DNA from: Anaerolineaceae bacterium UBA6073 | Lineage (GTDB): Bacteria > Chloroflexota > Anaerolineae > Anaerolineales > Anaerolineaceae | Direction: 5' to 3' | Length of the DNA stretch: 64,000 nt | NCBI GenBank assembly: GCA_002436085.1 | Contig: DIXT01000022.1 | Location: 62,001 to 126,000, forward strand | Part shown: positions 33,269 to 41,402 of the stretch, in pieces | Layout: each line of letters begins with the position of its first letter | Position numbering within the stretch: the stretch's first letter is position 1 | Notes under the pieces: generated by a model | What the model saw: only the letters and a program-made list of their open reading frames with translations | What the model was told of the DNA's origin: nothing | Database searches by the model: none | Translations under genes and position numbers: made by a program

Positions 33269-34951
33269 TTACTCAATCGCCACGATAAGCTGATAATACG
33301 GCTGACCGCCGTCGTGCACTTCCACTTCATGCTGGGGATATTTTTCGCGGATCTTATCCACCATCTGATTAACCCGCGGAAGGGTCATGTCTTCGCCATA
33401 GAACAACGTAATCCGTTCGAACTCTTCTACCTTCGCGGCGCTAAGCAGTTGGAAAAGCGCGTCATCAATCGAATGCGTGGAAATGATAAGCTTGCCGTCC
33501 AGCAAGGCAATCACGCTGTTCTTCTCGACATGCACATCGTCAATAGTCACATCGCGGGTCGCGGTGGTAATTTCACCCGTGTGCACTTCGGTGATCGCTT
33601 CTTTCATGGATTCTTCGTTTTCCGCCAGCGTTCCTTCTGGAAGCAAGCGCAGCATAGCGGCAAAACCCTGCGGCGCGTTGCGCGTGGGGATTACCGCGAT
33701 TTGTTTCACGCTTACCTTGGCTGCGTTCTGAGCTGCCAGGATGATATTCTTATTGTTCGGCAGAATGATAATCTTATCGGTAGGAAGATTCTCAAACGCG
33801 GCCACAATTTCTTTCACGCTCGGGTTCATGGTTTGTCCGCCAGAAACAACCGCCGCGGCGCCAAGGCTGGCAAAAATGCGGGTCAGGCCTTCCCCGGGAG
33901 AAACCGCCACCACCGCCACCTGCCCGGGCTCCACAGGAGCGAATTTTATCTTAGCACTTTCTTCTTTCTTGGAATTCATCTGGTCCTGCAGGTTTTCCAT
34001 CGCGATTTTCTTGACGATGCCTAAACCTTCTGTGTACGCGATCGGTTCATAGCGCTTGTCCAGCGGGACGTGGATGTGCATACGGTAGATTCCGTCTCCT
34101 TCGCCTACCTGGATGCTCGTGCCGATTTCGCTCAGGCCGGTGTAATAGCTCTCAAGCGAGAACTGCGAATGCGGGGCAAAATCGATTACGACCTCGTAGT
34201 CCTGCCCTTCTTCAACCGTTTCAAGCGTGTTAGCAAGCTCCAATTCGGATAAGGGCTTCACCACCGCGGTGGAAACATCCAGCGGCTGCCCTTGCAGCAG
34301 GCGCAGCATGCCCTCGAAAATGTAAAACAACCCGGTGCCGCCGGAGTCAACCACCCCGGCCTGTTTCAAAATTGGCAACAGTTCGGGGGTGTGCTTCACG
34401 CTCTCATCGCCGGCCTTAACGATGGTGACCAGCAAGTCGCTCAGCTTGGTCTCGCTAACTGTGCCAGTCTCCACCGCCGCGGTGATGTCTTTGATAACCG
34501 TAAGGATGGTACCTTCCACCGGACGCACAACGCCTTTATAGGCTGTGTTGCGGGCTTCCTGCAGCGCGCGGACGAACAGGGCGCTGTCCATAGTGTCATA
34601 ATGGTCCAGCGCGCGTGAAAATCCGCGCCAGATTTGGGATAGGATAACGCCGGAATTACCGCGCGCGCCCATCAGCGCGCCCTGCGCAAAAGTATGCGCC
34701 ATCTCGCCCACATTCTTGGTCGTCTTGGATTCGGCTTCAGCAAAAGCTGCCTGCATCGTCAACACCATGTTCGTGCCGGTGTCGCCGTCGGGGACCGGGA
34801 AAACGTTGAGGGAATTAACGTACTGCTGGTTGGTTGTCAGCCAGATGAGACCGGCTTCAAATAATAATTTTAATCCTTCGCCATCCAAAGGGGACTGAAC
34901 CAGGCGGTGCCGTTCAGCCTCAGATAGAATGGCTATCGACTTTCCATTCAT
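33269..34951 (-). CDS. fakA: DAK2-domain kinase, FakA/YloV-like
   Basis: A 560-aa protein of the YloV/FakA family, the ATP-binding subunit of bacterial fatty-acid kinase, which phosphorylates FakB-bound fatty acids for phospholipid synthesis. The N-terminal DhaL-like domain has LNVFPVPDGDTGTNMVLTM (Mg-ATP aspartates), MGARGNSGVILSQIWRGF and DSGGTGLFYIFEGML; the middle and C-terminal DegV-like parts follow (HIHVPLDKR, IILPNNKNIILAAQ). It directly follows the Asp23-like gene, the same pairing as yloU-yloV in Firmicutes. No FakB gene is in the window. Confidence 0.92.
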   Translation of the reverse strand: MNGKSIAILSEAERHRLVQSPLDGEGLKLLFEAGLIWLTTNQQYVNSLNVFPVPDGDTGTNMVLTMQAAFAEAESKTTKNVGEMAHTFAQGALMGARGNSGVILSQIWRGFSRALDHYDTMDSALFVRALQEARNTAYKGVVRPVEGTILTVIKDITAAVETGTVSETKLSDLLVTIVKAGDESVKHTPELLPILKQAGVVDSGGTGLFYIFEGMLRLLQGQPLDVSTAVVKPLSELELANTLETVEEGQDYEVVIDFAPHSQFSLESYYTGLSEIGTSIQVGEGDGIYRMHIHVPLDKRYEPIAYTEGLGIVKKIAMENLQDQMNSKKEESAKIKFAPVEPGQVAVVAVSPGEGLTRIFASLGAAAVVSGGQTMNPSVKEIVAAFENLPTDKIIILPNNKNIILAAQNAAKVSVKQIAVIPTRNAPQGFAAMLRLLPEGTLAENEESMKEAITEVHTGEITTATRDVTIDDVHVEKNSVIALLDGKLIISTHSIDDALFQLLSAAKVEEFERITLFYGEDMTLPRVNQMVDKIREKYPQHEVEVHDGGQPYYQLIVAIE

Positions 34952-34981
34952 AAGACCTCGATAATAATTTATTGATAATAC

Positions 34982-35338
34982 CTAATCCGGATTGCTAATT
35001 CTTAAGCCGCGGACGTGCACGTTCACCCGGTTCACAGGGATGCCCATCGTTTTTTCGACATTGTATTTCACAGCTTCCGCCACTGAATCGGTTACGGTCT
35101 TGATGCGCAAACCGTATTCAATCACCAGGTTAATGTCCAGGTACAAGCCTTCGCTGTCCGCAGTGACGTTGACTCCATAAGAATTGTTTTTACGTAAAAG
35201 TTGACCGGCAGCTTCAATCACATTGGCTGGGGCTAAACTGATCACCCCATAAGACTGCAGAGCGGCGTGCCGGGCAACAGATTTTATCGCCTGAGGGAGA
35301 ATGTAAATTCGTCCTAATGGATTCTGCTGACTTGTCAT
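34982..35338 (-). CDS. Asp23/Gls24 family protein (YloU-like)
   Basis: A 118-aa Asp23/Gls24 protein. Typical segments are IKSVARHAALQSYGV, then DSEGLYLDINLVIEYGLRI and VNVHVRGLRI. The family is linked to envelope stress and, in Firmicutes, forms an operon with yloV (fakA); the same order occurs here with 30 nt between genes. The divergent neighbour is rpmB, also as in Firmicutes. A good promoter lies upstream. Confidence 0.92.
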   Translation of the reverse strand: MTSQQNPLGRIYILPQAIKSVARHAALQSYGVISLAPANVIEAAGQLLRKNNSYGVNVTADSEGLYLDINLVIEYGLRIKTVTDSVAEAVKYNVEKTMGIPVNRVNVHVRGLRISNPD

Positions 35339-35392
35339 GTTTTCTTGTCTCTCTTCTCTGTTTTCGCCTTGATTCTTATTTTGATATGTGAT

Positions 35393-35420
35393 ATTATAAA
35401 CCCTTGCTTGGGTCGGTCAA
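35393..35420 (-). promoter_or_regulatory. Promoter of the Asp23-fakA operon
   Basis: On the minus strand TTGACC (complement of 35415-35420) and TATAAT (complement of 35393-35398) are 16 nt apart. Confidence 0.8.
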
Positions 35421-35439
35421 TCCCACCCAACCTCGACAT

Positions 35440-35445
35440 TATACT
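35440..35445 (+). promoter_or_regulatory. -10 box of rpmB
   Basis: TATACT lies 19 nt before the ATG of rpmB and upstream of AAAGGAAAT. The -35 is weak, and the divergent minus promoter overlaps this region. Confidence 0.45.
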
Positions 35446-35463
35446 GTATGAAAGGAAATCGAG

Positions 35464-35649
35464 ATGGCAAAGTGCGATCACTGTGGTAAATCAACCAGTT
35501 TCGGTCATAATCGCAGCCACTCTCTTGTCGCGACACGGCGCGAGTTCCGCCCGAACCTGCAGCGGATCACAGTGTTTGAAAACGGCAAGAAAGTTCGCAA
35601 AGTTCTCTGTGCGCGCTGTATAAAGACCCTGACCAAAGCATATAATTAA
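35464..35649 (+). CDS. rpmB: Ribosomal protein L28
   Basis: A 61-aa L28 of the 50S subunit. It keeps both zinc cysteine pairs, CDHC near the N-terminus and CARC near the C-terminus, plus the NRSHSLVATRREFRPNLQ core. AAAGGA precedes ATG 35464. A terminator follows directly, so it is monocistronic, and divergent from the Asp23-fakA operon. Confidence 0.97.
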   Translation: MAKCDHCGKSTSFGHNRSHSLVATRREFRPNLQRITVFENGKKVRKVLCARCIKTLTKAYN

Positions 35650-35666
35650 TTAACACGCAATCTGAT

Positions 35667-35692
35667 AAAAAGTCGCTAAAGCGGCTTTTTTT
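35667..35692. terminator. Bidirectional terminator between rpmB and rpe
   Basis: AAAAGTCGCT (35667-35676) pairs with AGCGGCTTTT (35680-35689, one G-U pair), followed by T7 on the plus strand. The minus strand also has T-rich sequence, and the rpe stop abuts it. Confidence 0.88.
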
Positions 35693-36354
35693 CATTTAAC
35701 CAGTGCCTGCCTCAGGCTGGCAATCCCCGCGCTGATGCCACCTGGGTTCCCAAATATCGCCGTCCCTGCCACAAAATCCCTGCCGCCAGCCTCGTAAACC
35801 GCCGCAATCGTTTGCGCGTCGATGCCGCCGTCCACCTGAATGACCGCGTCTGAGCCAATCTCCTGCAGCAATTGGCGCGTATCGCGAATCTTTGTCAGCG
35901 CTGAGGGGATAAATTTCTGCCCGCCAAACCCGGGATTGACCGACATGATCAAGACCAGGTCAAACATTCCCGCCAGGTAGCGCAAACCCTCCACCGGCGT
36001 GGCCGGGTTAAAGGTGATGCCCGGTGCGGCGCCCAAATCGCGAATGCGCTGCAAGGTGCGGTGGATGTGCGGGCAGGTTTCATAGTGCACAGTGATGGCG
36101 TCCGCCCCCGCTTCCACAAATGCTTCCAGGTGTTTTTCCGGCTCCACGATCATCAGGTGCACGTCCAGGGGCAGCGAGGTAGCTTTTTTACAGGCTTTGA
36201 CAATCACCGGTCCAAAGGTAATGTTGGGGACGAAGCGTCCGTCCATCACGTCAATGTGGATTTTATCGGCTCCGGCGCTCTCACACTCACGCAGATCATG
36301 GATGAGGTTGGCAAGGTTGGCGGAGAGGATGGAAGGGGAGATGGTCGCGTGCAT
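35692..36354 (-). CDS. rpe: Ribulose-phosphate 3-epimerase
   Basis: It interconverts ribulose-5-phosphate and xylulose-5-phosphate in the pentose phosphate pathway. The start is ATG 36354 (220 aa, MHATISPSILSANLANL), with GAGG inside the end of the upstream kinase gene; the longer frame to 36456 overlaps that kinase. The metal site and barrel motifs are present: HIDVMDGRFVPNITFGP, DVHLMIVEP, MSVNPGFGGQKF and QVDGGID. It follows the kinase gene by 8 nt, recalling the prkC-rsgA-rpe order of Firmicutes. Confidence 0.96.
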   Translation of the reverse strand: MHATISPSILSANLANLIHDLRECESAGADKIHIDVMDGRFVPNITFGPVIVKACKKATSLPLDVHLMIVEPEKHLEAFVEAGADAITVHYETCPHIHRTLQRIRDLGAAPGITFNPATPVEGLRYLAGMFDLVLIMSVNPGFGGQKFIPSALTKIRDTRQLLQEIGSDAVIQVDGGIDAQTIAAVYEAGGRDFVAGTAIFGNPGGISAGIASLRQALVK

Positions 36355-36362
36355 GCGGAACC

Positions 36363-37442
36363 TCACGGTCTCAGGGTCAGGTAAACGTACAGCCAGAAGG
36401 GAATCAAACCAAACATCGCAGCGCCAGCCACCAGCCATAAAAGCAGCGTACCCCAATCCGGGCTTTTCTTTTCGGGCGTTTCTGTGTCAAAAGCAACCGG
36501 GGGAGGCGGGTAAACGGAAGTCGCGGTTGGCGCGGGTGCATGCTCAGGGGCTGCCGCTTGAACGGGGACCGTAGACGCGCTTGGGGCAATCACAGGCTGC
36601 GGCCGCGTGCTGGCATCCTTAATTGTTTGCAAGCCCGCCAGCAAGCGTCCTAATTGGTCGGCAGTGCGGTAACGGGCAGCAGGCTCCTTTGAGAGCACTT
36701 TCATAATGATATCTTCCAGCGCTTTAGGGACGCCGGGGTTGAGCGCGCGCAGCGGCACAGGCTGCACTTCGCGGTGCATCCGTGCCAACTCCGTGGCGTC
36801 CGGGGAATTAAACGGGAGCTGACCGGTTAGCATTTCGTATAAAATCACGCCCAGCGAATAGACATCCGAAGCAGGAGAAGGCGGCAAACCCGCAGCCTGC
36901 TCCGGGGAAAAGTAAAGCGGAGACCCCCACACCACATCGCTGCGCTCCTCCGGCGAAATGGTCGCCAGCGCCCGCGCGATGCCAAAATCGGTCACTTTCA
37001 GGCGGCCGTCCGGGCTGACGAGCAAATTATGAGGTTTTATATCGCAGTGGACCAGGCCAGCGCGGTGGGCGTAGCCAACCCCCTGGCATGCCTGGACCAT
37101 CAAGTCCAGTGCTTCCTGGACCTCGAAGCGGCCTTTTTCATGAATGCGGGATTTCAGATCCGTTCCAGGCACAAATTCCATCACGATAAATAGATGCCGT
37201 TGGTCTAAGCCGAAATCGTGCACGGTGACGATGTTGGGATGGGAAAGATTGGCTGCCGCTTTGGCTTCCTGACGGAAGCGCTCCCGGAAGGCGGCGTCCA
37301 CGGAAAAATCCTCGCGCAGAACCTTTACCGCCACAAAGCGTTCAAGCATCAGGTCCTTGGCTTTATAAACGAGCGCCATGCCCCCTGTGCCAAGGCTCTC
37401 GACAAGTTGATAACGGTCGTTAAGGATTCCGGGCGGTGTCAT
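36363..37442 (-). CDS. Ser/Thr protein kinase with C-terminal membrane helix
   Basis: A 359-aa eukaryotic-type kinase. The active site is complete: glycine loop SLGTGGMALVYKA, Lys40 in VAVKVL, catalytic loop HCDIKPHNLL (Asp134, Asn139), DFG (152-154), APE-like ending in YFSPEQAAGLPPSPASDVYSLG. A Pro/Ala-rich juxtamembrane linker (about 275-330) leads to one helix at the extreme C-terminus (about 332-355), with almost nothing outside and no PASTA domains. It is co-transcribed with rpe and divergent from the dcw cluster, so division proteins are possible targets (inference). A TATAAT (complement of 37451-37456) lies 8 nt before ATG 37442, with no ribosome binding site. Confidence 0.93.
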   Translation of the reverse strand: MTPPGILNDRYQLVESLGTGGMALVYKAKDLMLERFVAVKVLREDFSVDAAFRERFRQEAKAAANLSHPNIVTVHDFGLDQRHLFIVMEFVPGTDLKSRIHEKGRFEVQEALDLMVQACQGVGYAHRAGLVHCDIKPHNLLVSPDGRLKVTDFGIARALATISPEERSDVVWGSPLYFSPEQAAGLPPSPASDVYSLGVILYEMLTGQLPFNSPDATELARMHREVQPVPLRALNPGVPKALEDIIMKVLSKEPAARYRTADQLGRLLAGLQTIKDASTRPQPVIAPSASTVPVQAAAPEHAPAPTATSVYPPPPVAFDTETPEKKSPDWGTLLLWLVAGAAMFGLIPFWLYVYLTLRP

Positions 37443-37450
37443 TAGACTTC

Positions 37451-37456
37451 ATTATA
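37451..37456 (-). promoter_or_regulatory. -10 box very close to the kinase ATG
   Basis: On the minus strand TATAAT ends 8 nt before ATG 37442, in an AT-rich stretch without a clear -35. A start seven nt past the box gives a leader of 1-2 nt. Confidence 0.45.
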
Positions 37457-37614
37457 TATCAAAAACAAACCCAAAAAAGAAAGCTGGCCGGCAGCAAACT
37501 GTCTTCCCAGGCTGTAAATCTGGTGCGCAATCATTAGAAAGTGGGAATAAAGCGCCGGATTCCATTCCTGAGCCGTGAAATCTTAAAATATTTGCAATTT
37601 GCATGCCAAAACCC

Positions 37615-37643
37615 TTGCATTTTCCCATAAAAGCATCTATAAT
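37615..37643 (+). promoter_or_regulatory. Promoter of the dcw cluster
   Basis: TTGCAT (37615-37620) and TATAAT (37638-37643) are 17 nt apart, placing +1 near 37650. Confidence 0.85.
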
Positions 37644-37680
37644 GTGGGAAGTAATGTCATAAAGTGTCACAAAGTGTCAT
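37641..37680 (+). promoter_or_regulatory. Candidate MraZ operator: four 10-bp direct repeats
   Basis: Four adjacent decamers read AATGTGGGAA, GTAATGTCAT, AAAGTGTCAC, AAAGTGTCAT. Each carries a TG(G/T)(G/C)A core with exact 10-bp phasing. Known MraZ sites are 10-bp-phased TGGGA direct repeats in the mraZ leader. The last three here read TGTCA instead. Their position just after the promoter fits repression. Confidence 0.7.
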
Positions 37681-37733
37681 TTAAAGCGCTGGAACTTGCC
37701 CAGCGTTTCGCGATTAAAAAGGAATTAGAACTT

Positions 37734-38174
37734 ATGTTCGTAGGTCAGTTTGATCACAACATTGACGCGAAAGGCAGACTCACTGTCCCCTCCAACTTCC
37801 GTGAGCAAGCGCCGGAGGGTCTCTTTGTGACCAAGGGCTTCGACTCCAATCTTATCGCATATCCCCGGGCTGTTTACGAACGCATGGCGGAGAATATTAA
37901 CGAGCTTTCTGTAACTGACCCCGAGTCCCGCGCCCTGCGCCGCATGTTCTTTTCCAACACCGTCGAACTCAGCTATGACTCAGCCGGCCGCATCCTCTTG
38001 CCAGCCTTCCTGCGGGAAGCTGCGCAAATTACTTCTGGCTGCAAACTTTTCGGCAATGGCGACAACGTAGAAATCTGGGCGATGGAAGTTTGGGAGCTGG
38101 AAAAACAGAAAAACGGCGGCGATGACAATAGCAGCCGATGGGCAGCCTATAACATCTCGACCAGAGGTCGTTGA
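37734..38174 (+). CDS. mraZ: Transcriptional regulator / cell division protein MraZ
   Basis: A 146-aa MraZ with two SpoVT/AbrB-like repeats: FVGQFDHNIDAKGRLTVPSN with FREQAPEG, then VELSYDSAGRILLPAFLRE. MraZ forms a ring and represses its own operon by binding direct repeats in the leader. ATG 37734 is chosen since the fold begins with MFVGQFDHN and AAGGAATT lies upstream; the frame open from 37599 covers the promoter. The tail is longer than usual and hydrophilic. Its stop TGA overlaps the rsmH start (TGATG). Confidence 0.95.
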   Translation: MFVGQFDHNIDAKGRLTVPSNFREQAPEGLFVTKGFDSNLIAYPRAVYERMAENINELSVTDPESRALRRMFFSNTVELSYDSAGRILLPAFLREAAQITSGCKLFGNGDNVEIWAMEVWELEKQKNGGDDNSSRWAAYNISTRGR

Positions 38175-39124
38175 TGAGCGGGGGAACGGGGGAAATACCC
38201 CACCACCGTTCTGTACTTTACCAAGAAACCATAAGTCTGCTTGCACCCTTTAGTTCAGGGCTGTACCTGGACTGCACAGCCGGCGCTGGCGGCCATTCCA
38301 ACGGCATCCTGGAGGCCAGTGCTCCCGCTGGCAGAGTGCTCGCCCTTGACCTGGACCCCCGCGCGGTTGCGCTGACCAGCGCCCGCCTGGAAGTTTACGG
38401 CGAACGCGCGATTGTCCGCCAGGGCAGCTACCTGCACAGTCGCGACTTCCTTCAGGAACTCGGCTGGGAAGCGGTGGACGGCATCCTCCTGGATTTGGGT
38501 GTGTCCTCCATGCAGCTGGACGAAGCCGATCGCGGCTTCTCTTTCCGGCAGGAAGGACCGCTGGACATGCGCTTTGACCCGACCAGCGGACCAAGCGCAG
38601 CGGACCTGGTGAACCGCCTGGAGGAAAGGGAACTGGCAGACATCCTCTGGAAATATGGAGAGGAGCGTTTCTCCCGCCGTATCGCCAGGAAAATTGTGCA
38701 GGCGCGACCGCTGCATAGCACGACAGAACTGGCAGACGTGGTGAGATCGGCTTTGGGCAGAACCAAAGAAGCGCAGGATCCTGCCACCAGAACCTTTCAA
38801 GCGCTGCGGATCGCAGTGAATGACGAACTGGAAGTTATCGCGGAAGCGATTCCGCAGCTCATCGCACTTTTACAGCCAAACGCCCGGATCGCAGTCATCG
38901 CCTTCCATTCCCTTGAAGATCGCATCATCAAGCAGACCTTTCAGCGGGAAAGCCGGGACTGCATCTGCCCGCCTGAGCAGCCAATTTGTACCTGCGGGCA
39001 CCGCGCGAGCATCAGAATCATAACCCCGCATCCGATTGAAGCCGGAGAACAGGAAAAAAAAGAAAACCCCCGCGCGCGCAGCGCGAAACTGAGAGTGGCA
39101 GAAAAGTTAACGAAAATGGCATAG
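38174..39124 (+). CDS. rsmH: 16S rRNA m4C1402 methyltransferase RsmH
   Basis: A 316-aa SAM-dependent enzyme methylating N4 of C1402 in 16S rRNA. The opening PHHRSVLYQETISLL and GLYLDCTAGAGGHSNGIL (SAM loop) are followed by DGILLDLGVSSMQLDEADRGFSF and the C-terminal AVIAFHSLEDRIIKQTF. A cysteine cluster CICPPEQPICTC is near the end. ATG 38174 shares a base with the mraZ stop, giving translational coupling. Confidence 0.97.
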   Translation: MSGGTGEIPHHRSVLYQETISLLAPFSSGLYLDCTAGAGGHSNGILEASAPAGRVLALDLDPRAVALTSARLEVYGERAIVRQGSYLHSRDFLQELGWEAVDGILLDLGVSSMQLDEADRGFSFRQEGPLDMRFDPTSGPSAADLVNRLEERELADILWKYGEERFSRRIARKIVQARPLHSTTELADVVRSALGRTKEAQDPATRTFQALRIAVNDELEVIAEAIPQLIALLQPNARIAVIAFHSLEDRIIKQTFQRESRDCICPPEQPICTCGHRASIRIITPHPIEAGEQEKKENPRARSAKLRVAEKLTKMA

Positions 39125-39137
39125 AATTTGCAGCCAA

Positions 39138-39626
39138 ATGAACATGAAAACTAAGAACATCATCCAAGCCTACAGACAAGCCCCCTGGCGAATGCAGCTC
39201 CAGTGGATTGGCATTTTTCTGTTAATCCTCATGAGCATCGCGGTGATAGCGGGCGTGTATCTCTCTCTCAGCGGCAAAGCCGCCATAACCGGACGCAGAA
39301 TTCAGAGCCTGGAATATCAGGTAAGCGCATTGGAACTTCAGATCAATGACCTTGCCTCTCAGCTTGCCTACGCCTCATCAGCCCGGGTCATGAGCGAACG
39401 CGCCGCAGCCCTCAACATGGTGCAGCGCGACCCGGCTCAAGCGATTTACCTGGAAGTTCCGGGTTACAGTCCGGAAAGCTTTTCGCTAGCCCCGGCGCCC
39501 ACCGTGGATAACATCCCCAGCCCTTCGATTTTGCCCGAATTCACGGCGTCCCTTTGGGATTGGTTGGCTGACACACTGTCCAACTTGCCGGGCACCGCGC
39601 AAGGCTCCCTGGAGGCGCAGCCGTGA
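39138..39626 (+). CDS. FtsL/DivIC-like septum protein
   Basis: A 162-aa bitopic protein: cytoplasmic N-terminus (1-22), one transmembrane helix (about 24-46, IGIFLLILMSIAVIAGVYLS), then a leucine-zipper-like coiled coil (about 52-95, RRIQSLEYQVSALELQINDL) and a Pro-rich tail to 162. Size, topology and position between rsmH and the PBP gene mark it as the FtsL of the FtsQLB divisome complex, although the sequence is poorly conserved. The stop overlaps the next GTG start (GTGA). Confidence 0.8.
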   Translation: MNMKTKNIIQAYRQAPWRMQLQWIGIFLLILMSIAVIAGVYLSLSGKAAITGRRIQSLEYQVSALELQINDLASQLAYASSARVMSERAAALNMVQRDPAQAIYLEVPGYSPESFSLAPAPTVDNIPSPSILPEFTASLWDWLADTLSNLPGTAQGSLEAQP

Positions 39627-41401
39627 ACAACATGTCCTGGTCGCGCTACATTTTAATTCTGGTGGTTTTCGTGCTGGTCGCTGGCGGCGTTGGCGTGCGG
39701 ATGGTCAGCATCCAGAACATCCCGGCCGCGCAGACCATTCTCGAGAGCAGCAAGAAGCTGGTGGGAGTCACCCAAACCATTTATCCCGAACGCGGCAGCA
39801 TCTACGACGCGCAAGGCCACCTGCTGGCAGGCAACGAAACCGTCTACGAAGTAGGGCTGGACCTGCGCAGCATTGCGCAACCGGAAACTATCGCCTCGGT
39901 GGTAAGCAATGTGCTTGGCTTGGACTACAGCACCACCCTGGTTTATGCCAAGACCGAAGCAATTGATGATGAAAAACTTTACATTGTGCTTGATTCATTC
40001 GTGGACAAGGAAAAAATTGCCCAGCTTGAACTCATCGAAGAAGATTACAAAAACCGCACAATCGGAAGAAATGAAACCCGACCGAGCCTTGAGGGACTGA
40101 TTTGGACGCCTTATAACAAGCGCAGTTACCCCGAAGGCGATATGGGCGCAAACATGCTTGGTTTTTATTCCTTCCTGGACCGCGTGGACGGACGAGGTTA
40201 TTACGGCGTGGAAGAATCTTATAATGACTTGCTGGCTGGCACGCCGAAACAAGTGTACACCCCCTTCGATCCTCAAAAAATCACTTCGGGCGATGATATC
40301 CCGCCAGGCGCAAGTCTTGTGCTCACCTTTGACCGGGAAATTCAAGCGATGGTGGAGCAGCAGCTTGCTGAAGCAATTGAGTGGTCCGGCGCTGAATCCG
40401 GCACCATCCTGGTATACAACCCCGAAGACGGCAGCATCATCGCTATGGCGACCACCCCCAGAATGGATCCTAATTACTATTGGACTCAGGGAGAGGTATT
40501 CACTGGCAACACCCCCTTCAACCGTCCTGTCAGCGAGACTTACGAGCCGGGTTCGGTTTTCAAAGTCCTCACGATGGCATCCGCCCTGGATGCCGGCGCC
40601 GTAAAGCCCGAGACAGTCTTTACCGATACCGGCTCCATCATGGTCGGGGGTACCACCATTACTAACTGGAACTACGGCGCCTGGGGCGACCAGGACATGA
40701 CCGGCTGCATGCAGCACTCCTTAAACGTATGTTTGTCCTGGATTGCCATGCAGCTTGGCGCAGACCGCTTCTATACCTACCTGAAGAATTTCGGCTTTGA
40801 CCGCAACACCGGCATTGACCTGGGCGGCGAATCGCACTGGCCTCTCAAGCTGCCCGGTGACAATCAGTGGTACGAAGTGGACCTGGCAACCAACTCATTC
40901 GGTCAGGGTATTTCTGTGACGCCCATCCAAATGGCGATGGCAATCGGCGCGGTGGCCAACGAAGGCCGCATGATGGCTCCGCACATCGTCAAAGCCATCG
41001 TGATTGACGGACACCAGTACGAAATTAATCCGGTAATCGTCGGAAACCCCATCAAGGCGGAAACCGCGGAAACGCTGACCCGTATGCTGGTTACTTCCCT
41101 CGAGGAAGAATCTTCTATAGCTCTGGTCGAAGGTTATACCGTCGCCGGCAAGACCGGTACCGCGGAAATTCCAACCCCCTTTGGCTACACCAGCTCGGTC
41201 ACAAACACCTCCTTTGTGGGCTGGGGCCCAGCTGAGGACCCCAAATTCCTGGTCTACGTCTGGCTGGAGAAACCCACCATCAGCATCTGGGGCTCGGAAG
41301 TCGCGGCTCCGGTCTTCTCTAAAGTTGTGCAAAACCTGGTGGTTCTGATGGACATTCCGCCTGACCAGATCCGTTTGCAAGCTTCAGCGGAGGACAAATA
41401 A
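39623..41401 (+). CDS. ftsI: Division-type class B penicillin-binding protein (FtsI/PBP3-like)
   Basis: A 592-aa class B PBP cross-linking septal peptidoglycan. N-terminal membrane anchor (about 7-28), PBP-dimer domain beginning YPERGSIYDAQGHLLAGN, and transpeptidase domain with the serine nucleophile in SVFK (Ser311, Lys314), SLN (366-368) and KTGT (510-513). No PASTA domains. The start is GTG 39623, overlapping the ftsL-like stop by 4 nt. Cluster position before murF and ftsW further on supports the division role, with FtsW as its polymerase partner. Confidence 0.95.
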   Translation: MNNMSWSRYILILVVFVLVAGGVGVRMVSIQNIPAAQTILESSKKLVGVTQTIYPERGSIYDAQGHLLAGNETVYEVGLDLRSIAQPETIASVVSNVLGLDYSTTLVYAKTEAIDDEKLYIVLDSFVDKEKIAQLELIEEDYKNRTIGRNETRPSLEGLIWTPYNKRSYPEGDMGANMLGFYSFLDRVDGRGYYGVEESYNDLLAGTPKQVYTPFDPQKITSGDDIPPGASLVLTFDREIQAMVEQQLAEAIEWSGAESGTILVYNPEDGSIIAMATTPRMDPNYYWTQGEVFTGNTPFNRPVSETYEPGSVFKVLTMASALDAGAVKPETVFTDTGSIMVGGTTITNWNYGAWGDQDMTGCMQHSLNVCLSWIAMQLGADRFYTYLKNFGFDRNTGIDLGGESHWPLKLPGDNQWYEVDLATNSFGQGISVTPIQMAMAIGAVANEGRMMAPHIVKAIVIDGHQYEINPVIVGNPIKAETAETLTRMLVTSLEEESSIALVEGYTVAGKTGTAEIPTPFGYTSSVTNTSFVGWGPAEDPKFLVYVWLEKPTISIWGSEVAAPVFSKVVQNLVVLMDIPPDQIRLQASAEDK

Positions 41402-41402
41402 G

